A stretch of DNA of 64,000 nucleotides from Rahnella woolbedingensis (GCF_003602095.1 NZ_RAHH01000005.1:124001-188000); one strand, 5' to 3'. Positions 1 to 9,738 are shown, counted from the stretch's first letter. Notes: generated by a model not told the origin, from the sequence alone. Numbers and translations are program-made.

Positions 1-807
1 CTGAATTTTCCGGCCATCGACCACTTTCGCCGCCACCGCCCCTTCGAGGATCGTGCGCAGCTCCTGCGTCCACTCCGGCCAGCCTTGCTTAAGTTCAGCC
101 AGTTCCGCCGCTTTCTGCTGGCTGACTGTTTCGCACACTTCAGCTGGCGTCTGCTCTGAACCCAGCTCTTCAGCATATTCCAGCAGCGGCATCACGCTGC
201 GGTGTAAATCTTCCGGCGCACGCCACCAGCCACGCAGGGTACGGATTTCTTCCTCGCCGAGCGGGAAATAAAAACTGCGCCAGTAATCGCGTACCACGTT
301 CATCAGCAGTTCGGTTTGATCGGTTTCCAGTGTCTGAGTAAACAGGCTGTCGCTATCGAACGCGTGCTCACCGAGCATGCGGTTACACCAGCCGTGAATG
401 GTGGAAACGGCGGATTCATCCATCCATTCCGCCGCCAGTTGCAGCTTGCGGGCACAGCCCGGCCATTGCTCCGGTGTATATTCCGCGCGCAGGTTTAGCA
501 GGAATTCGTCGCCAGATGACGGCTCATGCGGGTCTTCCTGAAAACACACCGCGGCTTTGGACAGGCGTTCACGAATACGATCGCGCAGCTCTTTGGTGGC
601 GGCATCGGTAAAGGTCACCACCAGAATTTCCGGCGGCGTCAGCGGACGGCTGAAGGCGTTATCGCCCCCGTGCCCGAGCACCAGCCGCACATACAGCGCG
701 GCAATGGTGAAGGTTTTGCCGGTACCGGCGCTGGCTTCAATCAGGCGGCTGCCGGTCAGCGGGAAGTCCAGCACGTTCAGGGTGGATGGCACCGTCTGCT
801 CCGTCAT
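1..807 (-). CDS. recB: Exodeoxyribonuclease V beta subunit (RecB), N-terminal part, cut by window edge
   Basis: Only the first 269 residues are in the window; the gene runs off the left edge in frame without a stop. RecB is the 3'-5' helicase and nuclease subunit of the RecBCD complex, which processes double-strand breaks for recombination. The visible part is the start of an SF1 helicase: Walker A motif ASAGTGKT at residues 25-32 and the following conserved VVTFTDAATKELRDRIRERL stretch. The ATG at 807 overlaps the recC stop (ATGA), so the two are translationally coupled. In E. coli, ptrA lies between recC and recB; here it is absent. The sequence after the Walker motif reads more like Pseudomonas RecB than E. 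coli RecB, which is a judgement from memory. Confidence 0.93.
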   Translation of the reverse strand, partial: MTEQTVPSTLNVLDFPLTGSRLIEASAGTGKTFTIAALYVRLVLGHGGDNAFSRPLTPPEILVVTFTDAATKELRDRIRERLSKAAVCFQEDPHEPSSGDEFLLNLRAEYTPEQWPGCARKLQLAAEWMDESAVSTIHGWCNRMLGEHAFDSDSLFTQTLETDQTELLMNVVRDYWRSFYFPLGEEEIRTLRGWWRAPEDLHRSVMPLLEYAEELGSEQTPAEVCETVSQQKAAELAELKQGWPEWTQELRTILEGAVAAKVVDGRKIQ

Positions 808-3800
808 TCCTTCGCTCCTTTTTTGCTGCGGGATAAGTGATTTCTCAGCGGTGCCAGCAGGGTATCCGCCAGCCGGGCGAACTCACCGTCTGACCAGAGC
901 GTGGCCAAATCCGGCCATGCACGGGCCAGATAAGCATTGCTGTCACGCTCACCAAATTTCATGTTCGCCGGGTCATGATTTTCATAACTGTCGCGGGCGG
1001 CGAACCAAGCATCACTGTCTGGCGCACTGTGCTCTGTACCGTCTTTTTTCAGCCAGACAAACGCGGTTTTCACTGCCAGCGGCAACGGCCGCAACTGCCC
1101 CGTTTTCCACGTTTCAATCAGCGTTTCCCACAAATTGCGCGCCAGTTCAGTATCCAGCGGCGGCAATTCGGCGGTGCCGTTTTTACTGACAATCACCGTC
1201 TGCATTGGCTTTCCGTCGAGATGCCCTGCGATATGCGCGACCCAGTAAGGCAGCAGCCGGTCGAAGCGGTAACTGCGTTCTTTGGTCATGATGCCGATAC
1301 TTTCCAGCACCACGCGCGCACGGTCGCCTGCCGGATTTGCCCGCAGTTCGCTCAGCCAGTCGGAGAACATCACACTGCCGGTTTCAGATTCCAGCGCCTC
1401 ATTAGCCAGCGGTTGCGGCCAGTTATCCAGCACCTGCTGATAGCTGTCAAACAGTGTATCCATCGGCTCTGCCAGATCCTCACTCAGCACCGCAGCAAAT
1501 TCACCCGGTGCCAGCTCGCCGCGCCGCTCAATGCGTTCAAGCTGCTGGCGTAAAACGTCCTGCCGCGAAACGCCCGCTTCCAGCGCCCATTTCTGTGCGC
1601 GGATCAGCTCATCCTGCAAACGCCAGTTTTCCAGCGCATTGATGTCGAACGGTTCCTGATCTTCACTGCCGGGATTTTCAAGTTCAAAATAGATATTCAG
1701 CCGCTGGCGGAAGAAACTGCGCACCGGATCTGACAGAAAATCCGACAGCTGACGCAGCGTCAGCGCGCCTTCCTGCTCCACCGGTTGCAAGGGTTGCGCG
1801 ACAATTGCGGCAGTTTCCGCTTCCAGTCCGGCGCGCCATTCGTGGGCGTAACTGAACAGCGTACTTTCCTGACTAAAATAGTCGCGGTTGAACGGTTGCA
1901 GACGATGTTCGACGGTCAACGCATGTACTAAATCTTCGCCGTCTTCCGCTTTCCAGCCTGCCGCCAGATGGTCACGCAACTGCGCCACCAGCACGGACGG
2001 CGGCCGCTCGGTGTTGTCATGAATGCTGCGCCCTACCCAGCTGATGTGTAAGCGTTCGCGCGCAGAAAGCAGCGCTTCCAGGAACAGATAACGGTCATCT
2101 TCGCGGCGCGAACGGTCACCGGGACGGTAATCGCGCCCCATCAGGTCGAAATCCATCGGCACACGGTTACGCGGATAATCGCCGTCGTTCATGCCCAGCA
2201 GATAAACGTGGCGGAACGGAATGGCACGCATCGGCATCAGCGTGGCAAACGTCACTGCGCCGCCGAAAAACGGTTGTGTCAGGCCGGACTGATCGAACTG
2301 CGCCAGCCAGTGATCGCGTACCACCGACAGCGGCAGTTCGGCCTGTAAATCCACGCTTTCGCAGGCCTCGAGCCAGGTTTCCAGCTCGCCATGCAGACGC
2401 ACTAAAATAAAGCCGTCTTCGCCGTCATCTTCCGCGAAGTATTGCGAAAGAATATTACGCAGACGCTCGCCCCACACCAGCGGCGGCGCAGGTTCCCGCA
2501 GCTGACGCCAGGTATCATCAAGACAGTTCAGCAGATGCGACAACGGGCCAATCAGCGCCGCATCCAGTCCGCCGATTTCATCCAGCGGCTCGATGTTTTC
2601 CCACGCCTCACCGCTGCCCACTGCATAACCGAGCAACATCCGTTGCAGGCCGAAGAACCAGCTGTTTTGCTCCGGCGACAACGGCAGTTCGAGGCTCTGA
2701 CGCTGTTTTGCATGCAGCCCCCAGCGCACATTAGCGGCGCGGATCCAGCGGTGCAGTAGCGGCAGTTGTTCTTCTTCGATGGCAAAACGCTGACGCACCG
2801 ACGGCACATCGAGTAAATCCAGCAAATCGCTGACCGCAAAACGCGACTGCGGCAGTTCCAGCAGGCTTTCCAGCGCGCCAAGTAAAGAGTTGTTCTGGCG
2901 CGGCCCCTGATCGGCGACGGTGAACGGGATATAACGCGGGTCGCTGCGTTCCATCAGGCCAAATACTGCCTGAATGTGCGGCGCATACCCGTTGATGTCC
3001 GGCACCATCACGATGATATCGCGCGCTTTCAGCGTCGGATCTGCCGCCAGCGCTGCCAGCAGGCGGTCGTGCAACACTTCCACTTCGCGCTGTGCGCTGT
3101 GGGTAATATAGAAGCGCAGGGAATCGTCGTTTTGAATATCGACCGCGGGCCATTCTTTGATTGTTTCGGCCAGCGGGCGCAGCTGTAAAATATCTTCCTG
3201 TAACTGATGTAACAGGGTATCGGTGCCGTTCGACGTAAAGAGATCGATGCGCGGGATCACCGGCGCCAGTTGCGCGGCATAGGATTCGTGATTGTCATAT
3301 TCATTGAGCAGACCGATATAATCGCGCCCTTGTTTGCCCCACGCCGCCAGCAGCGGATGCGCGTGCTGATGGAGTTCATCTTCGCTAATTACCTGCGGCA
3401 TTCCCGGCTTACGTAACTGGCGTTTGCGTTCTGCACGCAGCAGATCTTTATCAGCGATAATATCGCTCCAGTCGTGCTCGCACGGGTTATGCACACACAT
3501 AAAGATATGTGTCCAGCGGCCCAGTACTGCCAGCAGTTCAAGGGATTGTTGCGGTAAGGAGGAGATACCAAACACCACCAGTCGTGCGGGTAAACCGGCA
3601 GGACGCTGGTCTGCAGGGAGGGTTAGCGCGTGTTGCAGGAACCGCTGATGCAGCGCCGCACGGCTGGTGCCGCGCTCATTTTCAGGCACATCTGCCAGCA
3701 GCGCACGCCACAGTTGCGGCTGCCACAGCAGGTTTTCCGGCAACGGCTCGTTACCTTTACGGCTGGTGCGCAGAACATCCAGCCCGTTGCCCCAGTCTTC

Positions 3801-4265
3801 CAGCCAGTCAGCGCGGTAAACCTGATACTGGTCGAATAAATCCGCCAGACGTTGGGAAAGCTGATGCAGTTTGCGCATATCGCCGTCATCTTTTAAGAAA
3901 CGTGCCAGTGGCGCAAACACCGGTTCGGCAAGCAGTTCAGGCAGCAGGCGGATCAGGCGCCAGGTCAGCAGCGGACGGTCGAATGGCGACGATTCCGGCA
4001 CCTGTTCTTTGCCGAGCACCGCGCGGTAAACCTGCCAGAAAAAGCGCGCCGGAAGTTTGATATCCAGCGCTGCCGCGATCCCGCAACCACCGTCGGCCAC
4101 ATCGCGGGCCAGCGCCAGTTTCAGCCACTGGTTTACACCGTTGCTCTGAACCAGAATCACTTCATTTTCCAGCGGCGACAGTGGATGCGCCGCCATCCAC
4201 GAGACCAGCACGTCCCTCAGCGCTTCTGAGTGATTTCCGTGTAACACCATCAAACCTGAATTCAC
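804..4265 (-). CDS. recC: Exodeoxyribonuclease V gamma subunit (RecC)
   Basis: The protein has 1153 residues, close to the usual RecC length of about 1120. RecC is the Chi-recognition and DNA-splitting subunit of RecBCD; it has a helicase-like fold without ATPase motifs. The N-terminus (MVLHGNHSEALRDVL, then EVILVQSNGVNQWLKLALA) and the central block PMRAIPFRHVYLLGMNDGDY are family hallmarks. The opening resembles pseudomonad and betaproteobacterial RecC rather than the E. coli version. The 3' end overlaps recB by 4 bp. Upstream lie an SRPBCC protein and an oxidoreductase, not the thyA-ppd region that flanks recC in E. coli. This suggests either a relocated operon or one acquired by transfer; a second, enteric-type recBCD elsewhere in the genome would decide. 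Confidence 0.93.
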   Translation of the reverse strand: MNSGLMVLHGNHSEALRDVLVSWMAAHPLSPLENEVILVQSNGVNQWLKLALARDVADGGCGIAAALDIKLPARFFWQVYRAVLGKEQVPESSPFDRPLLTWRLIRLLPELLAEPVFAPLARFLKDDGDMRKLHQLSQRLADLFDQYQVYRADWLEDWGNGLDVLRTSRKGNEPLPENLLWQPQLWRALLADVPENERGTSRAALHQRFLQHALTLPADQRPAGLPARLVVFGISSLPQQSLELLAVLGRWTHIFMCVHNPCEHDWSDIIADKDLLRAERKRQLRKPGMPQVISEDELHQHAHPLLAAWGKQGRDYIGLLNEYDNHESYAAQLAPVIPRIDLFTSNGTDTLLHQLQEDILQLRPLAETIKEWPAVDIQNDDSLRFYITHSAQREVEVLHDRLLAALAADPTLKARDIIVMVPDINGYAPHIQAVFGLMERSDPRYIPFTVADQGPRQNNSLLGALESLLELPQSRFAVSDLLDLLDVPSVRQRFAIEEEQLPLLHRWIRAANVRWGLHAKQRQSLELPLSPEQNSWFFGLQRMLLGYAVGSGEAWENIEPLDEIGGLDAALIGPLSHLLNCLDDTWRQLREPAPPLVWGERLRNILSQYFAEDDGEDGFILVRLHGELETWLEACESVDLQAELPLSVVRDHWLAQFDQSGLTQPFFGGAVTFATLMPMRAIPFRHVYLLGMNDGDYPRNRVPMDFDLMGRDYRPGDRSRREDDRYLFLEALLSARERLHISWVGRSIHDNTERPPSVLVAQLRDHLAAGWKAEDGEDLVHALTVEHRLQPFNRDYFSQESTLFSYAHEWRAGLEAETAAIVAQPLQPVEQEGALTLRQLSDFLSDPVRSFFRQRLNIYFELENPGSEDQEPFDINALENWRLQDELIRAQKWALEAGVSRQDVLRQQLERIERRGELAPGEFAAVLSEDLAEPMDTLFDSYQQVLDNWPQPLANEALESETGSVMFSDWLSELRANPAGDRARVVLESIGIMTKERSYRFDRLLPYWVAHIAGHLDGKPMQTVIVSKNGTAELPPLDTELARNLWETLIETWKTGQLRPLPLAVKTAFVWLKKDGTEHSAPDSDAWFAARDSYENHDPANMKFGERDSNAYLARAWPDLATLWSDGEFARLADTLLAPLRNHLSRSKKGAKE

Positions 4266-4334
4266 GCCCGCATCCCTTGTTATCGCCTGTCAGGGTTCAG
4301 ATTTTGCGTTGATTTGGAAAGGATTGAAAGGACA

Positions 4335-4368
4335 GAAAAGAAAAGAGGCAAGGCTTGCGGCCAGCCTC
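4335..4368 (-). terminator. Possible rho-independent terminator after the SRPBCC gene
   Basis: Read on the minus strand, an interrupted GC-rich hairpin (outer arms GAGGC/GCCTC at 4364-4368 and 4345-4349, inner GGC/GCC) is followed by a T-rich tail. It lies just downstream of the minus-strand gene ending at 4394. The stem is imperfect, so this is a moderate call. Confidence 0.45.
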
Positions 4369-4393
4369 GTAGTAAAATGCAACGTACTGAAAT

Positions 4394-4906
4394 TTACCCC
4401 CGCGCATTCCTCGCCGCCCCGATCATCCCATCCAGCCATTCCTGATGGCCGTTGATCATCGGGTTAGGTCGCGTTACAGCCAGTTCGCGCGCCGGTTTTC
4501 CGTTTTGGGTTTCCTGCGTCAGGATACGCACGCGGCCGCCGGACAGTTCTTCTATCAGCCATGCGTGATGCACGTCGAGACGGGTGTCGGCATCGCCTTC
4601 AGCCCAGCCATGCCACGCCATGCGCGCTGGCTGACCTTTGATCGGCGGGACGTATTCGTTAACCTGCGCTTCTACCGGAAAACCGAAGGTGCTGAAGCGA
4701 AAACGTGCGCCGTCGCTCAGGCCTGGTCCGCTGCCGTCGTGAAAGGCAATGTCAGATACGTTGCTGTAATAAACAGGCCATGCGGCTGTGTTATCAAGCT
4801 GCGCCCAGAGCTCTTCAACAGTCAGGCCGGTGATGATCACTTCGTTAGACGCGAAGTTGTCAGTTTCGCCGGGGATATAGCCTTCCGGCCAGTTGATCGC
4901 ATTCAT
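4394..4906 (-). CDS. SRPBCC (START/polyketide-cyclase-like) family protein
   Basis: The protein has 170 residues and the pattern of the SRPBCC superfamily: an early strand-helix (EVIITGLTVEELWAQLDNTAAWPVYYSNV), a middle strand set (GARFRFSTFGFPVEAQVNEY) and a C-terminal helix ending in WLDGMIGAARN. Members bind small hydrophobic ligands or act as cyclases or aromatases; nothing here identifies the ligand. No signal peptide is visible, so it is probably cytosolic. It is a single gene between recC and the old-yellow-enzyme gene, both also on the minus strand, but gaps of about 130 and 190 bp and a likely terminator after the upstream gene suggest it is transcribed alone. The fold assignment is fairly sure and the function unknown. 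Confidence 0.8.
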   Translation of the reverse strand: MNAINWPEGYIPGETDNFASNEVIITGLTVEELWAQLDNTAAWPVYYSNVSDIAFHDGSGPGLSDGARFRFSTFGFPVEAQVNEYVPPIKGQPARMAWHGWAEGDADTRLDVHHAWLIEELSGGRVRILTQETQNGKPARELAVTRPNPMINGHQEWLDGMIGAARNARG

Positions 4907-5034
4907 CTGTGTTTCCTTTATATCTGTGGAACAGCCCGCGGGCTGGTGTTCACAAAGAATACGGCTCGCTGAGATATTACGTAAATAATGATTTTTGATA
5001 GTCGGTATGTATTATTTTTATATCTGGAGGCGGG

Positions 5035-5068
5035 ACAAAAAAACAGGCAGAAGAATATTTCTGCCTGT
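5035..5068 (-). terminator. Rho-independent terminator of the OYE-family gene
   Basis: A perfect 10-bp stem (ACAGGCAGAA at 5043-5052 and TTCTGCCTGT at 5059-5068) has a 6-nt loop. On the minus strand it is followed directly by a run of T (an A run at 5037-5043 on the plus strand). It sits 29 bp past the stop at 5097. Confidence 0.85.
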
Positions 5069-5096
5069 GGGTTAATTCGCTGAACTAAAACGATTA

Positions 5097-6194
5097 TCAG
5101 CTGATGCTGTAACGCTCAAGCCAGTGTGCATAAGGCGCAGGCAGAACCCATGACGGATTATCCTCACCCAGCTCTTTCGCCAGCGCATACGGATAATGCG
5201 GGTTGGCGAGCATCGCACGACCGATCATCACCAGATCCATATCTCCTTCGCTGATGCAGCGCTCGGCGATTTTCGCGGATGCCACACCCCATGAACTGGC
5301 CATCGGCAAACCGGCTTCTGTACGCACGCGACGTGAAACCGGCGCGAGGAAACCGGCACCCCACGGGATCTGCGCCTCCCAGGTGGAGAACCCCACGCTG
5401 ACGTTGAGCATATCCAGCCCTTTTTCACGCAGAATACGGGTCAGTTCGATGGATTCCGCCAGCGTTTCTTCGTCGCGGCCATCGTATTCAATCACGCCAA
5501 AACGCGCGGTGATCGGCAAATTTTTCGGCCAGACGGCATTCACGGCGTCGAAAGTTTCAATCAGGAAACGGCTGCGACCGGCGAAATCACCGCCGTATTC
5601 GTCGGTGCGCGTATTGGAATGCACGGAGAAGAAACTTTGTGCAAGATAGCCGTGGGCAAAATGCAGTTCCAGCCATTCAAAACCGGCATCGCGGGCGCGT
5701 TTTGCGGCGGCAACAAAATCCGCCATCACGCGCTGGATATCGGCTTGGGTCATTTCTTTCGGCACTTTTGGCAGATGTTTGCCGAACGCGACGGCGGATG
5801 GCGCGATGGTCGCCCAGCCACGCGGATCGCCTTCAGCGATGTGATCGTCCCCTTGCCACGGCAGGTTGGCGCTGGCTTTACGGCCTGCGTGGCCGATCTG
5901 GATCCCCGGCACCGCGCCTGCGGCTTTGATGGATTTGGCGATCTTCGCCAGTTCAGCGGCCTGTTCATCGTTCCAGATCCCAAGACATCCCGGGGTGATA
6001 CGGCCTTCCGGTGAAACCGCCGTCGCTTCGACAATCACCAGGCTCGCGCCGCCGCGGGCCAGCGTTGCGTAATGCACCTGATGCCAGTCGTTCGCTACGC
6101 CATCTGTGGCGGAATACTGGCACATCGGCGGAACGGCAATGCGGTTTTTCAGGGTGATGTCTTTGAGCGTAAAGGGCGTGAACAATGCAGACAT
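5097..6194 (-). CDS. NADH:flavin oxidoreductase, old yellow enzyme family (YqjM/NamA type)
   Basis: This is a 365-residue FMN-dependent ene-reductase of the old yellow enzyme family, a TIM barrel that reduces activated C=C bonds with NAD(P)H. The N-terminal PPMCQYSATDG contains the cysteine typical of the YqjM/NamA class. IQIGHAGRKAS and the LELHFAHGYLAQSFFS block are the substrate and flavin-binding signatures, and VMIGRAMLANPHYPY is the C-terminal FMN phosphate site. An upstream in-frame start exists at 6227, but the ATG at 6194 has a well-placed GAGGAA ribosome site and matches family N-termini. It is divergent from the LysR-type gene at 6317, which probably controls it. The physiological substrate is unknown. 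Confidence 0.9.
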   Translation of the reverse strand: MSALFTPFTLKDITLKNRIAVPPMCQYSATDGVANDWHQVHYATLARGGASLVIVEATAVSPEGRITPGCLGIWNDEQAAELAKIAKSIKAAGAVPGIQIGHAGRKASANLPWQGDDHIAEGDPRGWATIAPSAVAFGKHLPKVPKEMTQADIQRVMADFVAAAKRARDAGFEWLELHFAHGYLAQSFFSVHSNTRTDEYGGDFAGRSRFLIETFDAVNAVWPKNLPITARFGVIEYDGRDEETLAESIELTRILREKGLDMLNVSVGFSTWEAQIPWGAGFLAPVSRRVRTEAGLPMASSWGVASAKIAERCISEGDMDLVMIGRAMLANPHYPYALAKELGEDNPSWVLPAPYAHWLERYSIS

Positions 6195-6316
6195 AAAATT
6201 TCCTCGGTGGATTGGCGCATTCAGCACTCAGAGTGCTGCCAAAGAGCTATAAGCAGAAGTATAGAAATATTATAGTGCGTATCATCTTTCGTTATAACTC
6301 AATCGGTGCCCTGCCC

Positions 6317-7219
6317 ATGCGCAATCTGAAGAGTCTCGACCTGAACCTGCTAAAGACTTTTGATGCGCTGCTTGATGAGCGCAACGTGACCCGCGCCGCA
6401 GAACGTCTTTCCCTGACGCAGCCCGCCGTGAGCAGCATGCTGACACGTCTGCGGGAAAGCTTTGATGATCCTTTATTTGTGCGTGCGCGTTACGGCATCG
6501 TGCCGACCGAACGCGCGCTGGCGCTGGCTAAACCGGTGAAACGGGTGATGGCGCAAATCGATGCCTTGTTGCAGCCGGAAGAGTTTGTACCCGCTGATTG
6601 CGAAATGACGTTTACCCTCGCTGCTACCGATTACGCGCTCAGTGTGATTATCGTGCCGTTCTTTTCTCTGTTACGGCAGCTGGCGCCGGGCATTCATCTG
6701 TCGGTTCAGCGGGCTGAAGACTCAACGATTCAGGCGCGGCTTGAGCGCGGTGAAATCGACCTCGCACTGCTCACGCCGGAGACCACGCCGCCAGATTTGC
6801 ATATCCGCCATTTATACGATGAGCGGTACGTTTGTACGCTGCGCAAAGGCCATCCGGCGCTGGATAAAGGTAAGATTTCGCTGGATACTTTTTGTCAATA
6901 TGACCACGCGCTGGTGTCGCTGAGCGGAGAAAATTTTGCAGGGGTGACCGATACTGCGCTTCAGGCGTTGGGTAAAAAGCGCAATGTGGTGCTGTCGGTG
7001 AACAGTTTTCTGGTTCTGCCGCCGGTGTTGCAGACCACGGATCTGATTGCTGTCGTGCCGGAACGACTGGTGCGTGACGGACCAGGGCTGGCAGTCATGC
7101 CCCCGCCACTGGATATTCCCGGCTTTACCAAAGTCGCCGCGTGGCATGAACGCTCACATCTTTCTGCCGCCCATCAGTGGCTGAGACAGCAATTGGCTGA
7201 TGTCTGTCGCGAACAATAA
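6317..7219 (+). CDS. LysR-family transcriptional regulator
   Basis: The protein has 300 residues. The N-terminal winged helix-turn-helix (RNLKSLDLNLLKTFDALL, then RAAERLSLTQPAVSSMLTRL) is followed by a periplasmic-binding-like effector domain from about residue 90. The open frame extends upstream to 6212, but the ATG at 6317 starts the canonical LysR N-terminus. Its promoter region (6195-6316) is shared with the divergent ene-reductase gene, the usual arrangement for a LysR regulator and its target. The effector is not predictable from sequence; an electrophilic or quinone-like compound is plausible given the target, but that is inference. Confidence 0.92.
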   Translation: MRNLKSLDLNLLKTFDALLDERNVTRAAERLSLTQPAVSSMLTRLRESFDDPLFVRARYGIVPTERALALAKPVKRVMAQIDALLQPEEFVPADCEMTFTLAATDYALSVIIVPFFSLLRQLAPGIHLSVQRAEDSTIQARLERGEIDLALLTPETTPPDLHIRHLYDERYVCTLRKGHPALDKGKISLDTFCQYDHALVSLSGENFAGVTDTALQALGKKRNVVLSVNSFLVLPPVLQTTDLIAVVPERLVRDGPGLAVMPPPLDIPGFTKVAAWHERSHLSAAHQWLRQQLADVCREQ

Positions 7220-7266
7220 TTACGCTTTCTGAAACTACTATAAAACTACTTTAAAAGGGTTCAACC

Positions 7267-7563
7267 GTGGAAAAACTCCCTGCCATCACCATCACTTATT
7301 GTTCCCAATGCAACTGGATGCTGCGCGCCGCGTGGATGGCGCAGGAATTGCTGAATTCGTTCAGTACCGATCTTGCCTCCGTGACGCTTGTCCCCGGCAC
7401 CGGCGGTATTTACGAGATTAAAGTTGATGACGAAGTTATCTGGGAGCGTAAACGCGATGGCGGTTTCCCGGATGCTGCGCCGCTCAAACAGCGCGTGCGT
7501 GATATCTGTTTCCCACAGAGATCGCTTGGGCATGTGGATAAGAAGAAGATTGAGGGGAAATAG
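7267..7563 (+). CDS. SelT/SelW/SelH-family (Rdx) thioredoxin-like protein
   Basis: This small protein has 98 residues and begins with GTG at 7267. The N-terminal beta strand ITITY is followed by a CSQC motif (CxxC at residues 12-15), and the middle holds GTGGIYEIKVDDEVIWERKRDGGFPD, typical of the bacterial Rdx/SelW-like family. In the eukaryotic relatives one Cys is selenocysteine; here both are Cys. The role is a presumed thiol redox function, not established for bacterial members. It follows the LysR gene by 47 bp on the same strand and could be cotranscribed with it. The start is fairly secure because the family N-terminus directly precedes the CxxC motif. Confidence 0.87.
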   Translation: MEKLPAITITYCSQCNWMLRAAWMAQELLNSFSTDLASVTLVPGTGGIYEIKVDDEVIWERKRDGGFPDAAPLKQRVRDICFPQRSLGHVDKKKIEGK

Positions 7564-7839
7564 GCCCTACGGCTGCCCTTCATTAGCATGAGGGGCATTA
7601 GGTTATTTTTCTGGTTATTATTAACTTGGCTTAAATATTAATTAGGATTTCATAAAGCAGCCAGAGAAATTAACGAGTCAGGGAGTATTGCTCATACTGG
7701 TTTTATCATGAATTATCTGATTCCTGACGTTGATAGTTGTATTCATTATTTAAAAGCCCCCCAGAAAGCAATGAATAACCTTTTAAATAAAATGGTTTTT
7801 GTGGTAATTTTGTTCAAACCCTAAAAACCTAGGCTCATC

Positions 7840-9693
7840 ATGGCTGAAATAATCCCAACCATTAATAGTTTCCCTGGTAAATCAACTTTAGGGGAAAAGC
7901 GTTTTGCACGAAAAGTAGAAACATCTCTCAATGATAGCTGCTTATGCTGGTATGACATTCCTGTTGGGAAATTGCGGCGTTATCCTGATTTTATCATTCT
8001 CAATCCGGAGCGTGGTTTACTGTTTCTGGAAGTGAAGGATTGGTCAATTCAAAATATTCTGCAAATAGACAAATGCAGCGTTAAGTTTCAAGGTAATGAT
8101 GGCATCAAAACAAAGTCTAATCCTTTTGAACAGGTCCGTCAGTCCGGTTATTCTGCAATTAATCAGTTAGAACGCGACATCAAATTGCAGCAGGATAATG
8201 AAAAATATAAAGGGAAATTATGTGTTCCCTATAGCTGGGGGGTAGTTTTCAGCAATATCACGCGAAAACAATTAAACTCAGCAATCCCCCTTGAAATACA
8301 AGAAGAAATACTCCCTCCTCAACAAGTTATCTGCAGTGACGAAATGACTGAATCTGTCAGTAAACAAGATTTTTCTGACAGAGTGTGGGGGATGTTCCGT
8401 TATGATTTTAAAAAACCATTACAACCCTCACAAATTGATCGTATACGCTGGCATTTATTCCCTGAAATCAGGATCAACCATGCTCAACTTGATTTATTTG
8501 GAGAAGAAACGGTAAACGAGCAAGACTCATACTATTCAGAACCCCCTGAAATAATTAGAATTATGGATATCCAACAGGAGCTTCTAGCACGAAGTTTGGG
8601 TGAGGGGCATAGAGTGATTCACGGCGTTGCGGGTTCAGGTAAGACCTTAATTCTTTTATACAGATGCCTTCATCTGGCTGCAGCAATTTCCACGCCCATT
8701 TTGGTTATTTGTTTTAATGTCACACTGGCAGCCAAACTTAGAAAACAGCTTGCTGAGCGTGGTTTATCAGACAAAATAGAAATATCTCATTTCCATGGCT
8801 GGTGCAAAATTCAGGTCGATAAGTATAATCTCCCCCTAATGAATCCCGAAAAAAAAATCTGGGAAAGACAAGCTGATGCTGTCATGTTGGGGGCAGAGGA
8901 AGGCAGGGTTCCGCCAGGTCAGTACGGAGCGATATTAGTCGATGAAGGGCATGATTTCGATTCAGCATGGTTATCGCTTATCACCAAAATGGTTGATGTA
9001 AAAACGAATGCCCTTCTCTTCATGTATGACGATGCGCAATCAATATATAAAAAACGAGCTGCGCTCGACTTCTCTCTTGCCAGTGTAGGGATTCAGGCTC
9101 AGGGCAGAACGTCTATTCTGAAATTAAATTATAGAAATACGAAAGAGATTTTACATTTTTCCTATGACTTTTCTAAACAATACTTTGACTCTCATGATGA
9201 AGAACATATGGCTTTTATGCAACCGGAAGCGGTCGGTATGAAGGGGAATTATCCTGTCGCAAAGTCATTCTCTTCATTGTCAGCAGAAACCCTTCACCTT
9301 ATTGCATGGATTAAAAACCAACACGCCCTTGGAATAAACTGGAAGGATATTGCAGTCCTCTGTCCTTCGGGGAGAATCCGCAAGTATCTTGAAATAGTAT
9401 TTTCTAAACAGAATATCCCTCATGGGTTCTTATTTACTTCTTCGGAAAAGAAGGATTACAACCCCTCCGATGAAAAAATATGTATTTTCCCCTTACCTAG
9501 CAGTAAGGGCCTGGAATTTAATTCAGTTGCGGTAATAGACAGCAGCCATATAATTGAAGATGGAGAAGATCTTACAAATTCTATTCGCCGGTTATATGTT
9601 GGTTTCACAAGGGCAACTCAGAATTTGCTGGTTAGCTGGCACAAGAAAAATTCCCTGAGCGAGATTTTGGAAAGAACATCTTCAATTAAATAA
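7840..9693 (+). CDS. NERD-domain nuclease-helicase (SF1, UvrD-like)
   Basis: The protein has 617 residues in two parts. Residues 10-120 form a NERD (nuclease-related) domain with a PD-(D/E)xK-like core: YPDFIILNPERGLLFLEVKDW supplies the acidic and Glu-x-Lys residues. From about residue 240 it is a UvrD-like helicase: Walker A GVAGSGKT near 261, Walker B LVDEGHDF near 366, an NYRNTKEIL motif near 430, SSKGLEFNSVAVID near 553, and LYVGFTRATQNLLV near 585. Such fusions occur in phage-defence and DNA-repair settings. The gene is clearly AT-rich compared with its neighbours and converges on the type I restriction operon, supporting acquisition as part of a defence block. Its exact role is unknown. 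Confidence 0.85.
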   Translation: MAEIIPTINSFPGKSTLGEKRFARKVETSLNDSCLCWYDIPVGKLRRYPDFIILNPERGLLFLEVKDWSIQNILQIDKCSVKFQGNDGIKTKSNPFEQVRQSGYSAINQLERDIKLQQDNEKYKGKLCVPYSWGVVFSNITRKQLNSAIPLEIQEEILPPQQVICSDEMTESVSKQDFSDRVWGMFRYDFKKPLQPSQIDRIRWHLFPEIRINHAQLDLFGEETVNEQDSYYSEPPEIIRIMDIQQELLARSLGEGHRVIHGVAGSGKTLILLYRCLHLAAAISTPILVICFNVTLAAKLRKQLAERGLSDKIEISHFHGWCKIQVDKYNLPLMNPEKKIWERQADAVMLGAEEGRVPPGQYGAILVDEGHDFDSAWLSLITKMVDVKTNALLFMYDDAQSIYKKRAALDFSLASVGIQAQGRTSILKLNYRNTKEILHFSYDFSKQYFDSHDEEHMAFMQPEAVGMKGNYPVAKSFSSLSAETLHLIAWIKNQHALGINWKDIAVLCPSGRIRKYLEIVFSKQNIPHGFLFTSSEKKDYNPSDEKICIFPLPSSKGLEFNSVAVIDSSHIIEDGEDLTNSIRRLYVGFTRATQNLLVSWHKKNSLSEILERTSSIK

Positions 9694-9738
9694 TTATCTG
9701 CTGGTGACGCTGCGGTTTTCACCGCAGCAATCCGGTCA

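Noticed and set aside
9709..9728. Hairpin GCTGCGGT/ACCGCAGC between the helicase gene and hsdR
   Set aside because: It has a good 8-bp stem but no T tract in either direction, so it is not called a terminator.
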